From the NCBI GenBank assembly GCA_900107575.1, contig FNQX01000007.1, positions 62,001 through 126,000 on the forward strand: a stretch of 64,000 bases of DNA, written 5' to 3'. The notes beneath the pieces are model-generated. The model saw nothing but the letters and a program-made list of their open reading frames with translations. It searched no databases and was not told the DNA's origin. Position 1 is the first letter of the stretch. Every line of letters starts with the position of its first letter. This DNA comes from Lachnospiraceae bacterium NK3A20 (GTDB lineage Bacteria; Bacillota; Clostridia; Lachnospirales; Lachnospiraceae). Shown piece by piece: positions 1-8,665 of the stretch. The translations under genes were made by a program, and so were the position numbers.

Positions 1-25
1 TCCGGATCTTTGATCCGTGACCGCA

Positions 26-54
26 AATGCCCGGATCTGTAAGATCCGGGCATT
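26..54 (-). terminator. Hairpin at the end of ftsY
   Basis: A perfect 13-bp inverted repeat (26-38 and 42-54) with a 3-nt loop overlaps the ftsY stop codon. On the minus strand it is followed by only a short T stretch, so it is a plausible but not strong intrinsic terminator closing the rnc-smc-ftsY operon. Confidence 0.55.
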
Positions 55-1126
55 AACCCCAATGGAATGTGCTGCGGTGCTCGTCCGCCTCGTTGGCGAG
101 CTGCTCGAGAATATCAGCAGCGGTGTCACCTTCTGCTCGTTCAGCGCCTGTGTTCTCCGGAAGAGACGTGATCTGCGCCTCGTCGGCAGTCTCCCTGCCC
201 TCGATGTCGAAGAGCGCATCCACGAAGGCGTCCGGATGGAACCTCTGCAGATCCTCGAGCTGTTCCCCGACGCCGATGTATTTCACCGGGATCTTCAGCT
301 CGGACTGTACTGCGATCGCAATGCCGCCCTTTGCCGTGCCGTCCATCTTAGTCAGAATGATACCGGTCAGCCTTGTGACCCCTGCGAACTCCCGCGCCTG
401 GGAGAGCGCATTCTGCCCGGTCGTGCCGTCGAGTACGATCAGATTCTCCCGCGCGGCTTCCGGATACTCCCGCGTGATGATGCGGTCCATCTTGGCCAGC
501 TCCGCCATCAGATTCTTCTTATTCTGCAGACGCCCCGCCGTATCTACCAGCAGAATGTCCGCATGTCTTGCCTTTGCGGCGTTCACCGCATCGTAGACAA
601 CAGACGCCGGGTCGGCCCCTTCGTTGCCCGCGATCATATCTACGCCGGCTCTCTCTGCCCAAATCTTCAGCTGGTCGTATGCAGCCGCGCGAAACGTGTC
701 CGCTGCCGCGATGAGAACCTTCTTGCCTCGCTGATGGTAGATGCTCGCAAGCTTGCCGATCGACGTCGTTTTGCCGACGCCATTCACCCCGATGACAAGC
801 ACGATCGACGGCCCCTCCTCGAAATCATAGGCGTGAGGGTCGACCGTCATCTGCTCCCGGATATCCGCGATCAGAAGATCGCGGCAGGCAGAAGGCTCCT
901 TGATGCGCTGCTCCTTCACCTGCGCACGGAGCTTCTCCAGAATCTCATCCGTCGCGTTGACTCCCAGATCGCCCATGATCATGATCTCTTCGAGCTCTTC
1001 GTAGAAATCATCGTCGATCCTCTCCGAACGGGAGAATACACTGTTCAGGCCATCTACGATATTCGATCTTGTTTTCGCGAGACCGTCACGCAGTCTTGCG
1101 AAGAAGCCCTTCTTTTCCTCAGCCAT
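53..1126 (-). CDS. ftsY: Signal recognition particle receptor FtsY
   Basis: SRP receptor GTPase that docks SRP-ribosome complexes at the membrane for co-translational insertion; it pairs with Ffh. The 357-residue protein starts [12 protein letters not shown], a short amphipathic membrane-targeting start rather than the long acidic A domain of E. coli. It shows the SRP GTPase signatures: GVNGVGKTT (G1, about 113-121), DTAGR (195-199), [10 protein letters not shown] (about 259-268). The N-terminal helical bundle occupies roughly 1-90. It lies 33 bp downstream of smc, the last gene of the rnc-smc-ftsY string common in Firmicutes. The extra Glu/Ala-rich C-terminal tail (about 330-357) is not part of the catalytic core. 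Confidence 0.96.
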   Translation of the reverse strand: MAEEKKGFFARLRDGLAKTRSNIVDGLNSVFSRSERIDDDFYEELEEIMIMGDLGVNATDEILEKLRAQVKEQRIKEPSACRDLLIADIREQMTVDPHAYDFEEGPSIVLVIGVNGVGKTTSIGKLASIYHQRGKKVLIAAADTFRAAAYDQLKIWAERAGVDMIAGNEGADPASVVYDAVNAAKARHADILLVDTAGRLQNKKNLMAELAKMDRIITREYPEAARENLIVLDGTTGQNALSQAREFAGVTRLTGIILTKMDGTAKGGIAIAVQSELKIPVKYIGVGEQLEDLQRFHPDAFVDALFDIEGRETADEAQITSLPENTGAERAEGDTAADILEQLANEADEHRSTFHWG

Positions 1127-1159
1127 ACATTCTCCTTATTGTTTTCCCCAATGAACCTC

Positions 1160-4100
1160 TTACGCCGTCAGATCCTTTTCGTCGATCAGGCTCACCGATA
1201 CGAGCGCCGACACGCCCTTCTCCTGCATCGTGATGCCGTAGAGCCGGTCGGCGCGATCCATCGTGCCGCGCCGGTGCGTAATAACGATGAACTGGGTGTG
1301 GTTCGTCAGCTTGTGAATATAGCCGGCGAAACGCACGACATTGCTCTCATCCAGCGCCGCCTCGATCTCATCGAGCAGACAGAACGGCGAGGGCTTGAGA
1401 TTCTGGATCGCGAACAGGAGAGAAATGGCGGTCAGCGCCTTTTCTCCACCGGACATCTGCATCATGTTCTGAAGCTTCTTGCCCGGCGGTTGCGCAATGA
1501 CGCGCACGCCTGCCTCGAGAATATCCTCGTCTTCCATGAGCTCGAGCTTGCCGGAACCACCGCCGAAGAGCTCCTTGAATACCTTGTCGAACTCTTCCTG
1601 TATCTTCGAAAACTGTGCCTTGAACTGGCGGCGCATGTTGTTGTCCAGCTCTTCGATGATCTTCTCGAGGGAAGCCGCCGCCGTGACGAGATCGTCATGC
1701 TGCGTCTTCATGAAAGTAAATCTCTCGGAAACTTCCTTGTACTCCTCAATCGCGTTGACATTCACGGAGCCGAGCGCCTTGATCTGCGCCTTGAGTTCAC
1801 GGATTCTCGCCTTCATCTCGGCGAGGCTCGTCATGGACTCATCTTTGAGTTCCATCGCCTGCGTCAGCGTGATCTGGTACTCCTCGTACATGTAGTTGAC
1901 CTGTGCATCGAGGGTTTCTTCCAGTTTCTTCTTCTGCGAATCCAGACGGAAGACTTCCTTGTCGAGGTTTGCTTTGGTCTCGGAGAGAGAATCCCGATCC
2001 TCAAGGTACTGCTTCTGTTGTGCGGTCAGGGCTTCCTTGCGCTGCGTTTTCTCTTTGAGGAGGGCCGCGGAATTCATCTCCGTCGTATGGGAAGCCTCGA
2101 TTGTCTTCTTCACTTCCTCGATCCGGCTGCGCTTATCTTCGATCTCTTCGTCGCCGGAGTGGATGCTGGTCTCAATCTCAGAGAGCTCTGCGTGCAGACG
2201 CGAGAGCTCCTCATTGATACGGTCCACCTCCTGCTGCTCGAAGTCCTGTCTCTGCTTCACCTTCTCGACTTCGACGTTCCAGCGGGAAACAACGGCAGCC
2301 TTTTCCTCTTCCTCTCCGCGAAGGACAGAGAGCTTTTTCGAGAGTTCCATGATCCCGGCGTTGCTCTCTTCCTCCGTTTTCTTCGACGTCTCGAGCTCTG
2401 CTGCAATGGAGTGTCGCTCCGCATCCAGCGCTGCCTTCGTATCCTCAATGGTATCGTTCTCCGCGCGCAGAGACTCATAGCCCGCAGTGGAAGCTTCCTT
2501 TTTCTCCTTCTCCTGGTCGATCGACATCTTCGCAGCGGTCTGCGCCATGAACTTGTTCTGCAGTTCGAGGCGGACCGTGTCAGCCTTGGCACGCAGCTGG
2601 TTGCGCTCTTCCTTCGTCTTCTGAATAGAAGCCTCGAGTTCATCCATGCGCTGTTTCAGCGCCTTTGTGTGTTTCTCCAGCTCCGCGATCTCACGACGTC
2701 TGCCGAGAAGATTCGAATTGTTGCGGAAGGCGCCGCCCGAAATCGCGCCGCCCGGTGTGAAGAGTTCGCCGTCGACCGTGACCATGCGCAGCTTGTGCCC
2801 GAACTTGCGTTCCGCCGCTGCCGCGTGGTCGAAACTGTCCGCGACGACAATGCGCCCGAGCAGGGACTTTGCCACCGCAGCGTACTCCGGCGCGATATGT
2901 ACCAGAGTATCCGCAAGGCCGATGATGCCGGGCTCTCTGAGAACCCCCATCATGTTGAAGCCTGCCTGACCCGAGAGGTTCGAGATCGGGAGGAAAGTCG
3001 CACGGCCCGCGTGGTCGCGTTTGAGCATCGCGATCATGCGCTTGGCCGTATCTTCATCGCGGGTTACGACATTCTGGATGCTGCCGCCGAGGGCGGTCTC
3101 GATGGCGGTCTCGTATTTCGGCTCCGTCTTGATCAGGTCCGCCACGACGCCGACAAGCCCCGCCTCACGGGACTTCTGCTCCATGACGCGTTTCACCGCG
3201 CCGCCGAAGCCCTCGTAGCGCTCCGCCATGTTGGAGACCGCATCCAGCTTAGAACGTTCCTGATGATATTCGATCTCGGTGCTGCGCAGCGCCTCATCCT
3301 CTCTCGTGAGCGCTGCCTTTTTCTCCGCGATGTTGTGGTCAATCTCGTTCTGCCGGTTCTGCAGCTCGATCACTTCGTCGCAGATGCGCTTGAACTCCGC
3401 CTCGAGGTCGCGAAGCCTCTCATCATGCTCCGCCTCATCGGAAGAGGCACTGATGAGCTTGCCTGCGAGTTCCGACTTCCTGAGCTCGAACTGTTCGCGC
3501 TTCGCCCCGAGGGCAGCTTCCCTCGCCTTGATGGAGGCGCGGGAATTCAGAAGGTCCATGATCTGATCGCGCAGGGCGTCGATCTCACGCTGCAGACCCT
3601 CTTCCTCCTCCTGCGTCTTCGCAAGGTCGGCAGCCGCTGCCGCGCGGGAGCCTGCTATTTTCTCCAGCTCCCCGTCGACACCGCTCTTGCCGGAGAGCGC
3701 CTTGTCACGCTCCGCTTCGCGCCCCTTGATCTCTTCACTCACGGAAGATCTGCGGTCCTCAAAATGGGCAGCGTTGCTCTTCGCCGAGCGAATCTGCTCC
3801 TCATAGACCTTGATGTCGCCTTCCAGTTTATTTCGGACAATGTTCGCCTGCGAGATCGCGTTGCGCGTGTCCTCGATCTCGTGCTCCAATCCATCCAGCT
3901 CCGTCTGGACTCTCTCGTAGCCTTCCTTGCTCTCTTCGAAACGCTGCTCCGTCTGCGCAAGGTCAGCCTCGGCGTGCTCCAGATTCGCGCCCAGGGATTC
4001 GATCTCCTTCGAGGTCTTCTCATTCTCGATGAGGAAAACATTGACATCCAGGTGTTTCTGTTCTTCCCTCGCCTTCAGATAGACCTGTGCCTTCTGTGCC

Positions 4101-4723
4101 TGCCGCTCGAGAGGGCCGACCTGCTTCTCCAGCTCGGAGAGAATGTCGTTCACACGCTGGAGATTCGCCTGCTCGGACTCAAGCTTTTTGAGGGACTGAT
4201 CCTTCCTGTGTTTGAACTTCACAATGCCGGCAGCCTCATCGAAGAGCTCGCGGCGGTCCTCCGGCTTGTCGGAGAGAATCTTGTCAATCTGGCCCTGGCC
4301 GATGATGGAGTAGCCTTCCTTGCCGATACCGGTGTCCATGAAGAGTTCCTGGACATCTTTGAGGCGCACATTGACGCCGTTCATGAGATATTCGGACTCG
4401 CCGCTGCGATACAGGCGGCGCGCGACCGTCACTTCGTTGTAATCCACCGGCAGCGCGTGGTCAGAGTTGTCCAGCGTAATCGCCACATATGCAAAAGAAA
4501 GCGGCTTGCGAAGCTCTGTTCCCGCAAAGATGACATCCTGCATGGAACCGCCTCGAAGCTGCTTGACTCTCTGTTCTCCCAGAACCCAGCGGACGGCGTC
4601 GGCAACGTTAGACTTGCCGGAGCCGTTCGGCCCTACAATGCCGGTGAAACCCGGCTGGAATTCCAGTTTGATCTTATTCGCGAAGGATTTGAAACCCTGA
4701 ATTTCAATGCTCTTTAAATACAT
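1160..4723 (-). CDS. smc: Chromosome segregation protein SMC
   Basis: Structural-maintenance-of-chromosomes ATPase, the core of the bacterial condensin that acts with ScpA/ScpB (not in this window). At 1187 residues it is the normal length. Visible parts: N-terminal Walker A GPNGSGKSN (31-39); long coiled coil; a globular hinge in the middle rich in Gly and hydrophobic residues (about 520-680); return coiled coil; C-terminal ABC signature MSGGEKALTAI (from about 1090) and Walker B PFCLLDEIEAALDE (about 1113-1126). The start codon sits 3 nt after the rnc stop, so translation is probably coupled. The antisense strand is open across almost all of this gene, which I treat as a codon-bias artefact. 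Confidence 0.97.
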   Translation of the reverse strand: MYLKSIEIQGFKSFANKIKLEFQPGFTGIVGPNGSGKSNVADAVRWVLGEQRVKQLRGGSMQDVIFAGTELRKPLSFAYVAITLDNSDHALPVDYNEVTVARRLYRSGESEYLMNGVNVRLKDVQELFMDTGIGKEGYSIIGQGQIDKILSDKPEDRRELFDEAAGIVKFKHRKDQSLKKLESEQANLQRVNDILSELEKQVGPLERQAQKAQVYLKAREEQKHLDVNVFLIENEKTSKEIESLGANLEHAEADLAQTEQRFEESKEGYERVQTELDGLEHEIEDTRNAISQANIVRNKLEGDIKVYEEQIRSAKSNAAHFEDRRSSVSEEIKGREAERDKALSGKSGVDGELEKIAGSRAAAAADLAKTQEEEEGLQREIDALRDQIMDLLNSRASIKAREAALGAKREQFELRKSELAGKLISASSDEAEHDERLRDLEAEFKRICDEVIELQNRQNEIDHNIAEKKAALTREDEALRSTEIEYHQERSKLDAVSNMAERYEGFGGAVKRVMEQKSREAGLVGVVADLIKTEPKYETAIETALGGSIQNVVTRDEDTAKRMIAMLKRDHAGRATFLPISNLSGQAGFNMMGVLREPGIIGLADTLVHIAPEYAAVAKSLLGRIVVADSFDHAAAAERKFGHKLRMVTVDGELFTPGGAISGGAFRNNSNLLGRRREIAELEKHTKALKQRMDELEASIQKTKEERNQLRAKADTVRLELQNKFMAQTAAKMSIDQEKEKKEASTAGYESLRAENDTIEDTKAALDAERHSIAAELETSKKTEEESNAGIMELSKKLSVLRGEEEEKAAVVSRWNVEVEKVKQRQDFEQQEVDRINEELSRLHAELSEIETSIHSGDEEIEDKRSRIEEVKKTIEASHTTEMNSAALLKEKTQRKEALTAQQKQYLEDRDSLSETKANLDKEVFRLDSQKKKLEETLDAQVNYMYEEYQITLTQAMELKDESMTSLAEMKARIRELKAQIKALGSVNVNAIEEYKEVSERFTFMKTQHDDLVTAAASLEKIIEELDNNMRRQFKAQFSKIQEEFDKVFKELFGGGSGKLELMEDEDILEAGVRVIAQPPGKKLQNMMQMSGGEKALTAISLLFAIQNLKPSPFCLLDEIEAALDESNVVRFAGYIHKLTNHTQFIVITHRRGTMDRADRLYGITMQEKGVSALVSVSLIDEKDLTA

Positions 4724-4726
4724 ACC

Positions 4727-5422
4727 TTACCGTACTTCATGCTGCATAGCTAAAAGAACCTCGTAGGCCGCCTGCTGTTCCGCCGCCTTCTTCGATTTGC
4801 CCTCGCCTCTTGCGGCTTCCGTCCCCTGGATGATCGCGGCCGCCGTATACACACGCTCATGGCTGGGCCCCTGCTCATCCACGATCGAGTAGGTCAGCGT
4901 TTTGCCGCTCTTCTGGCATCTCTCCTGCAGGATCGACTTGGCATCGTAGAACAACAGCTTCCCCTCGAGGTCCGAGAGGATGTAGCGCAGGATGAATTTG
5001 CGCGGCTCCTCAATGCCGTTACTGTCGAGGTACATGGCGCCGATCACCGCCTCGCATACATCGGAGATGATGGAGTCCTTGGATCTGCCGCCACCTGCCT
5101 CCTCGCCCTTGCCAAGGCGGATGAACGCCTCGAGGTCAATGTCCCGCGCGCAGTACGCGAGTGCGGGTTCGCAGACAAGGGAGGCACGGATCTTCGTCAT
5201 CTCGCCCTCATTCTTGTCCGGGTATTTATCGTACAGAAAAGCACTGGAGATCATTTCCAGGACAGCGTCGCCCAGGAACTCCAATCTCTCATAATCGTCA
5301 TAGGTATGGATTTTCTGCTCGTTCGCGTAGGAAGTATGCGTGAGCGCACACTCCAGAAGATAACGGTTCGTGAAATGGTAGCCGATCCGCTCTTCCAGCT
5401 CTTTGGATGGTGAGATCTTCAT
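4727..5422 (-). CDS. rnc: Ribonuclease III
   Basis: Double-stranded RNA endonuclease that processes rRNA precursors and structured mRNAs. The 231-residue protein has the RNase III signature ERLEFLGDAVLE at about 45-56, a second acidic cluster SDVCEAVIGA further on supplying metal ligands, and a C-terminal dsRNA-binding domain (about 158-228) with the KSKKAAEQQAA helix. Its ATG overlaps the acpP stop by one base (TAATG), so the two genes are translationally coupled, and smc follows after 3 nt. Confidence 0.96.
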   Translation of the reverse strand: MKISPSKELEERIGYHFTNRYLLECALTHTSYANEQKIHTYDDYERLEFLGDAVLEMISSAFLYDKYPDKNEGEMTKIRASLVCEPALAYCARDIDLEAFIRLGKGEEAGGGRSKDSIISDVCEAVIGAMYLDSNGIEEPRKFILRYILSDLEGKLLFYDAKSILQERCQKSGKTLTYSIVDEQGPSHERVYTAAAIIQGTEAARGEGKSKKAAEQQAAYEVLLAMQHEVR

Positions 5423-5667
5423 TACGCGTTCTCACCCTTCGCGGACTTCAACAGCTTCAGCGCATCGCCGGCCGTCTTGACCTTCTCGGCCGCTTCCTGA
5501 TCCACCGTCAAGCCGAATTCCTCTTCCAGACCCATAAGGATCTGATACAGGTCGAGGGAATCCGCGCCGAGATCGTCCGCGAACGTCGTCTCCTCCGTAA
5601 TCTCATTGGGGTCAACGTTCAGAACGTCGGCAATAATCTCTCTGAGCTTCTCAAATTCCTGATCCAT
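5422..5667 (-). CDS. acpP: Acyl carrier protein
   Basis: Small acidic carrier that holds growing fatty acyl chains on a phosphopantetheine arm. The 81-residue protein has the attachment motif GADSLD with the modified serine at position 37, and the usual four-helix pattern. It sits between plsX and rnc, the standard place for the housekeeping fatty-acid ACP. Its activation would need an AcpS or the Sfp-type transferase encoded at 54.7 kb. Confidence 0.96.
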   Translation of the reverse strand: MDQEFEKLREIIADVLNVDPNEITEETTFADDLGADSLDLYQILMGLEEEFGLTVDQEAAEKVKTAGDALKLLKSAKGENA

Positions 5668-5696
5668 AACTGTCCTTTCTCATGCCGTATGCAAGT

Positions 5697-6746
5697 TCAT
5701 CTATCTGTTTTCGCTGTCGTGGTGGTATGGCGGGTCCGGTCCACGAGATGCATTCTGTCTCGGAACTGCCCGTTGATATTCTTCTCTTTGAAGGTCTCAC
5801 ACTGCAGGATCGAGTTCTTCACCTCGATTGCCTTCGCGCTGCCGTGCGTCTTGACGACGAGTCCCGTAAGACCCAATAAAGGCGCACCGCCGTAGGTCGT
5901 CACACTGAACTTTTTCAGCGTATCCTTGAGCGCAGGCTTGATGAGGAACGCACCGATCTTGCTGCGAAGCGAGGACAGAAGGCCCTTTTTCACTTCGCCA
6001 AGGAGTGTGATTGCAACGCCCTCGTACATCTTCAGAATTGCGTTGCCGGTGAAAGCATCGCACACGACGACATCTGCCGCCCCCTGCGGGATGTCTCTCG
6101 CCTCAATGTTGCCGACGAAATTGATATCCGGCAGCTGCTCCAGGAGGGGATAGGTCTCCTTAACGAGCGAGTTGCCCTTCTCCTTCTCCGCACCGATGTT
6201 GTACAGAGCCACGCGGGGATTCTGCTTGCCGATCATGTTCTCATAATAGATGGAGCCCATCTGTGCGAACTGCACGAGATGAGAGCTGCGGGGATCCACG
6301 TTGGCGCCGCAGTCGATGAGAAGAACCGGACCCTTTGCCGTCGGCATGAGCGGCGCAAGAGGCGGCCTCTCAATGCCCTTGATCCGGCCGACCAGGATCT
6401 GGCCGCCGACGAGAGTGGCTCCGGTGGAACCTGCGGTAACGAACGCATCCGCCTCACCTTCCTTCACCATGCGCATGCCGCGTACAATGGAGGAATCCTT
6501 CTTGTCATGAATCGCCTTGACCGGCGGCTCCGCCATCTCGATGACTTCCGTCGTCGGGCAGATCGAAAGGCGATCGAAAGGATATTGGTACTGTGAGAGT
6601 TCCGCCTTCACCTTCTTCTCGTCCCCGAGGAGCGTTACGGCAATCCGATCACTCTCGTTCAGCGCGTCGACCGCACCCTTGATGATCTCACCCGGAGCGT
6701 TGTCACCGCCCATGGCATCAACCGCAATTCTTACCAGTTCACTCAT
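5697..6746 (-). CDS. plsX: Phosphate acyltransferase PlsX
   Basis: Converts acyl-ACP to acyl-phosphate, the donor for PlsY in phospholipid synthesis; peripheral membrane enzyme. The start was set at MSELVRIAVDAMGGDNAP (349 residues, normal family length), where a GGAAGG ribosome site precedes it. The frame stays open upstream as far as rpmF but that stretch has no PlsX similarity. Family motifs include the N-terminal AVDAMGGDNAP and the VVCDAFTGNAILK segment. It lies 29 bp before acpP; the 203-bp gap upstream to rpmF holds a hairpin. Confidence 0.95.
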   Translation of the reverse strand: MSELVRIAVDAMGGDNAPGEIIKGAVDALNESDRIAVTLLGDEKKVKAELSQYQYPFDRLSICPTTEVIEMAEPPVKAIHDKKDSSIVRGMRMVKEGEADAFVTAGSTGATLVGGQILVGRIKGIERPPLAPLMPTAKGPVLLIDCGANVDPRSSHLVQFAQMGSIYYENMIGKQNPRVALYNIGAEKEKGNSLVKETYPLLEQLPDINFVGNIEARDIPQGAADVVVCDAFTGNAILKMYEGVAITLLGEVKKGLLSSLRSKIGAFLIKPALKDTLKKFSVTTYGGAPLLGLTGLVVKTHGSAKAIEVKNSILQCETFKEKNINGQFRDRMHLVDRTRHTTTTAKTDR

Positions 6747-6893
6747 CCGTATTCTCAGCCTTCCTGCCTTCCATGATACCACGGTTACGCAGGCCGCACA
6801 TGCAGATTTTGCTATGCAACAGTTCGGCCCGCCTGCTGAATATCCGCTTCGGTCTGTACCGAAAAGATACTCTCTATCTGATAATACACGAAA

Positions 6894-6917
6894 GCTCCCG
6901 GAACGGATTCCGGGAGC
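6894..6917 (-). terminator. Hairpin between rpmF and plsX
   Basis: Perfect 10-bp stem (6894-6903 with 6908-6917) and a 4-nt loop, 33 bp after the rpmF stop. The minus-strand tail is TTTCG then AT-rich, so it may be a leaky terminator or attenuator that makes rpmF mRNA more abundant than plsX mRNA. Confidence 0.55.
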
Positions 6918-6949
6918 CATACATTTCTTTTGAGACCGGTTGTCGGGGA

Positions 6950-7135
6950 TTAGTCCTCGTTCACCTTGACGATCTCCTTCTTGTTGTAAGAACCGCAGCT
7001 CTTGCAAACTCTGTGAGGCATCATAAGAGCGCCGCACTTAGGGCACTTTACGAGTGTCGGAGCAGACATCTTCCAGTTCGCTCTTCTCTGATCTCTGTGG
7101 CCTCTGGATGATTTATTCTTAGGGCAAATAGACAT
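6950..7135 (-). CDS. rpmF: 50S ribosomal protein L32
   Basis: Large-subunit ribosomal protein. The 61-residue protein has the L32 core SSRGHRDQRRANWKM and a zinc-ribbon pattern CPKCG / CKSCG, so this is the zinc-binding (C+) form. A strong ribosome site (AAGGAGGTG) precedes the ATG. In many relatives a DUF177/YceD gene lies directly upstream of rpmF; here only a 193-bp leader with a consensus promoter is found between ackA and rpmF. Confidence 0.96.
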   Translation of the reverse strand: MSICPKNKSSRGHRDQRRANWKMSAPTLVKCPKCGALMMPHRVCKSCGSYNKKEIVKVNED

Positions 7136-7172
7136 AGGTTACACCTCCTTACTCTACACGGATATTTTCTGA

Positions 7173-7247
7173 TCAATTGGGTCTGATCTCTTGATCATAT
7201 TGCGGATCATGACCTGACTGATCGAATCGTCGGGAATCATAACCCAT
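7173..7247 (-). other. Possible 24-codon leader ORF upstream of rpmF
   Basis: Within the rpmF leader an ATG at 7247 opens a 24-codon frame ending in TGA at 7173-7175. The short peptide repeats Phe/Tyr-Asp-Gln units (RFDQ, YDQE), which is why GATCA recurs four times in the DNA. Only a weak ribosome site precedes it. It may be a leader peptide, a degenerate remnant, or chance. Confidence 0.2.
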
Positions 7248-7294
7248 GCGAGCTCAATCCAATACTCTTGTCTCTTTGCTCGCAGACGAAGTAA

Positions 7295-7323
7295 ATTATA
7301 TTTAGCTCCGGGAGAAAAGTCAA
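7295..7323 (-). promoter_or_regulatory. Sigma-A-type promoter for rpmF
   Basis: TTGACT (7318-7323), 17-bp spacer, TATAAT (7295-7300), predicted start near 7288. That leaves a leader of about 150 nt before rpmF. It overlaps the end of the ackA intergenic hairpin arms (7287-7295 and 7328-7336), so rpmF-plsX-acpP can be transcribed apart from pta-ackA. Confidence 0.8.
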
Positions 7324-7328
7324 GCGGT

Positions 7329-8600
7329 TTACTTCGTAATATTTTCGTATTTCTGCGCTTCTTTTTTCTCCGTGCGGTGCTCGATTCTCTCGTTCAGCGC
7401 GCTGACGAGCTTCTCCGTATCCTGCGCGATTGCAAGCTCCTCGTTCGTCGGGTAAACAACGACAGCCACCTTGGAATCCGGAGTCGAAATCGTGGCAACT
7501 TCTCCGCGGGTCGCGGCGTTTTTCTCCTCGTCAATCTTCACGCCGAGGTAGCCGAAATAGTCGTAAACAAGCTTCCTCGACTGCGTGTCATTCTCGCCAA
7601 CGCCGGCTGTGAACGCGATCACATCGACACCGTTCATCGCTGCCGCATAGGCGCCGACCGTCTTCGCCACGCGGTAAGCCCAGGCATCGAGCGCGAGGGT
7701 CGCGTATTTATCGCCCTTCTCCCTTGCCGTCCACAGGTCGCGGAAATCGGAGGACAGGCCGTTGGAGAGCGCATAGACGCCGGACTCCTTGTTCATGATG
7801 GAGTTGAACTCCTCGGCCGAAATGTGCTCCACGTTGCAGATGTAGTTGCCGACCGCGGGGTCGATATCGCCGCATCTCGTGCCCATGATGAGGCCTGCGA
7901 GAGGCGTGAGGCCCATCGACGTGTCAATGCACTTGCCGTACTGCACAGCCGATACCGATGCGCCGTTGCCGAGATGGCAGACGATGGTCTTCAGCTCCTC
8001 GGGCTTCTTGCCAAGGTAAGCCGCAACGCTCCTCGATACGAACGCGTGAGAGGTGCCGTGGAAGCCGTATTTCCTCACCTTGTATTTGTTGTAATACTTG
8101 AGAGGCAGGGCGTACATATACGCCTTCTTCGGCATCGTCTGATGGAAAGAGGTGTCGAACACCGCCACCATCGGCGTGTGCGGCATCAGCGCCTGGCAGG
8201 CGAGAATGCCGGTAAGGTTCGCCGGGTTGTGCAGCGGCGCAAGATCCGAAACATCGCGGATACCCTTGATCACTTCGCTGTCGATGATCACCGACTCCGT
8301 GAACTTCTCACCGCCGTGTACGATGCGGTGCCCTACAGCGTCAATCTCATCCAGGGAATGCAGCACACCGTTCTGGCTGTCCGTCAGTGCGTTCAGCACG
8401 AGATTGATGCCTGCCTTGTGGTCCTTGATCTCCGCCTCGCGTTTGTCCCTGGGACCGTTGTCGCGGACATTCTGATAGGTGAACGCGCCGTCGATGCCGA
8501 TTCTCTCGCAGAGGCCTTTCGCCAGAACGGAGCCGTCCGCCGTATCGATCACCTGATATTTCAGGGAAGAAGAACCACAGTTAATAACGAGAATTTTCAT
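7329..8600 (-). CDS. ackA: Acetate kinase
   Basis: Makes ATP and acetate from acetyl-phosphate and ADP, the substrate-level phosphorylation step of mixed-acid fermentation. It carries the ASKHA-fold phosphate loop INCGSSSLKYQ (N7), the catalytic region HRIVHGGEKF (R92), FDTSFH (D149), FHGTSHAFVS (H181) and GVGENDTQSR near the C terminus. At 423 residues it is about 20 longer than usual because of a charged C-terminal tail. It follows pta by 65 bp, as expected for a pta-ackA operon. Confidence 0.96.
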   Translation of the reverse strand: MKILVINCGSSSLKYQVIDTADGSVLAKGLCERIGIDGAFTYQNVRDNGPRDKREAEIKDHKAGINLVLNALTDSQNGVLHSLDEIDAVGHRIVHGGEKFTESVIIDSEVIKGIRDVSDLAPLHNPANLTGILACQALMPHTPMVAVFDTSFHQTMPKKAYMYALPLKYYNKYKVRKYGFHGTSHAFVSRSVAAYLGKKPEELKTIVCHLGNGASVSAVQYGKCIDTSMGLTPLAGLIMGTRCGDIDPAVGNYICNVEHISAEEFNSIMNKESGVYALSNGLSSDFRDLWTAREKGDKYATLALDAWAYRVAKTVGAYAAAMNGVDVIAFTAGVGENDTQSRKLVYDYFGYLGVKIDEEKNAATRGEVATISTPDSKVAVVVYPTNEELAIAQDTEKLVSALNERIEHRTEKKEAQKYENITK

Positions 8601-8665
8601 TGATAAACCTTCCTATGTCTTGTCGGGAAAATAACAGACAGCCTATGCGGCTGTCCTGGCGTGTG

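Noticed and set aside
17-4717. A 1566-codon open frame on the plus strand opposite ftsY and smc
   Set aside because: It lies wholly antisense to two certain genes, shows no recognisable domain, and spans their junction. High G+C at third codon positions removes stop codons from the complementary frame.
6747-7037. N-terminal extension of plsX by 97 codons
   Set aside because: It overlaps rpmF, has no PlsX similarity, and a ribosome site fits MSELVRIAVDAMGG at 6746.
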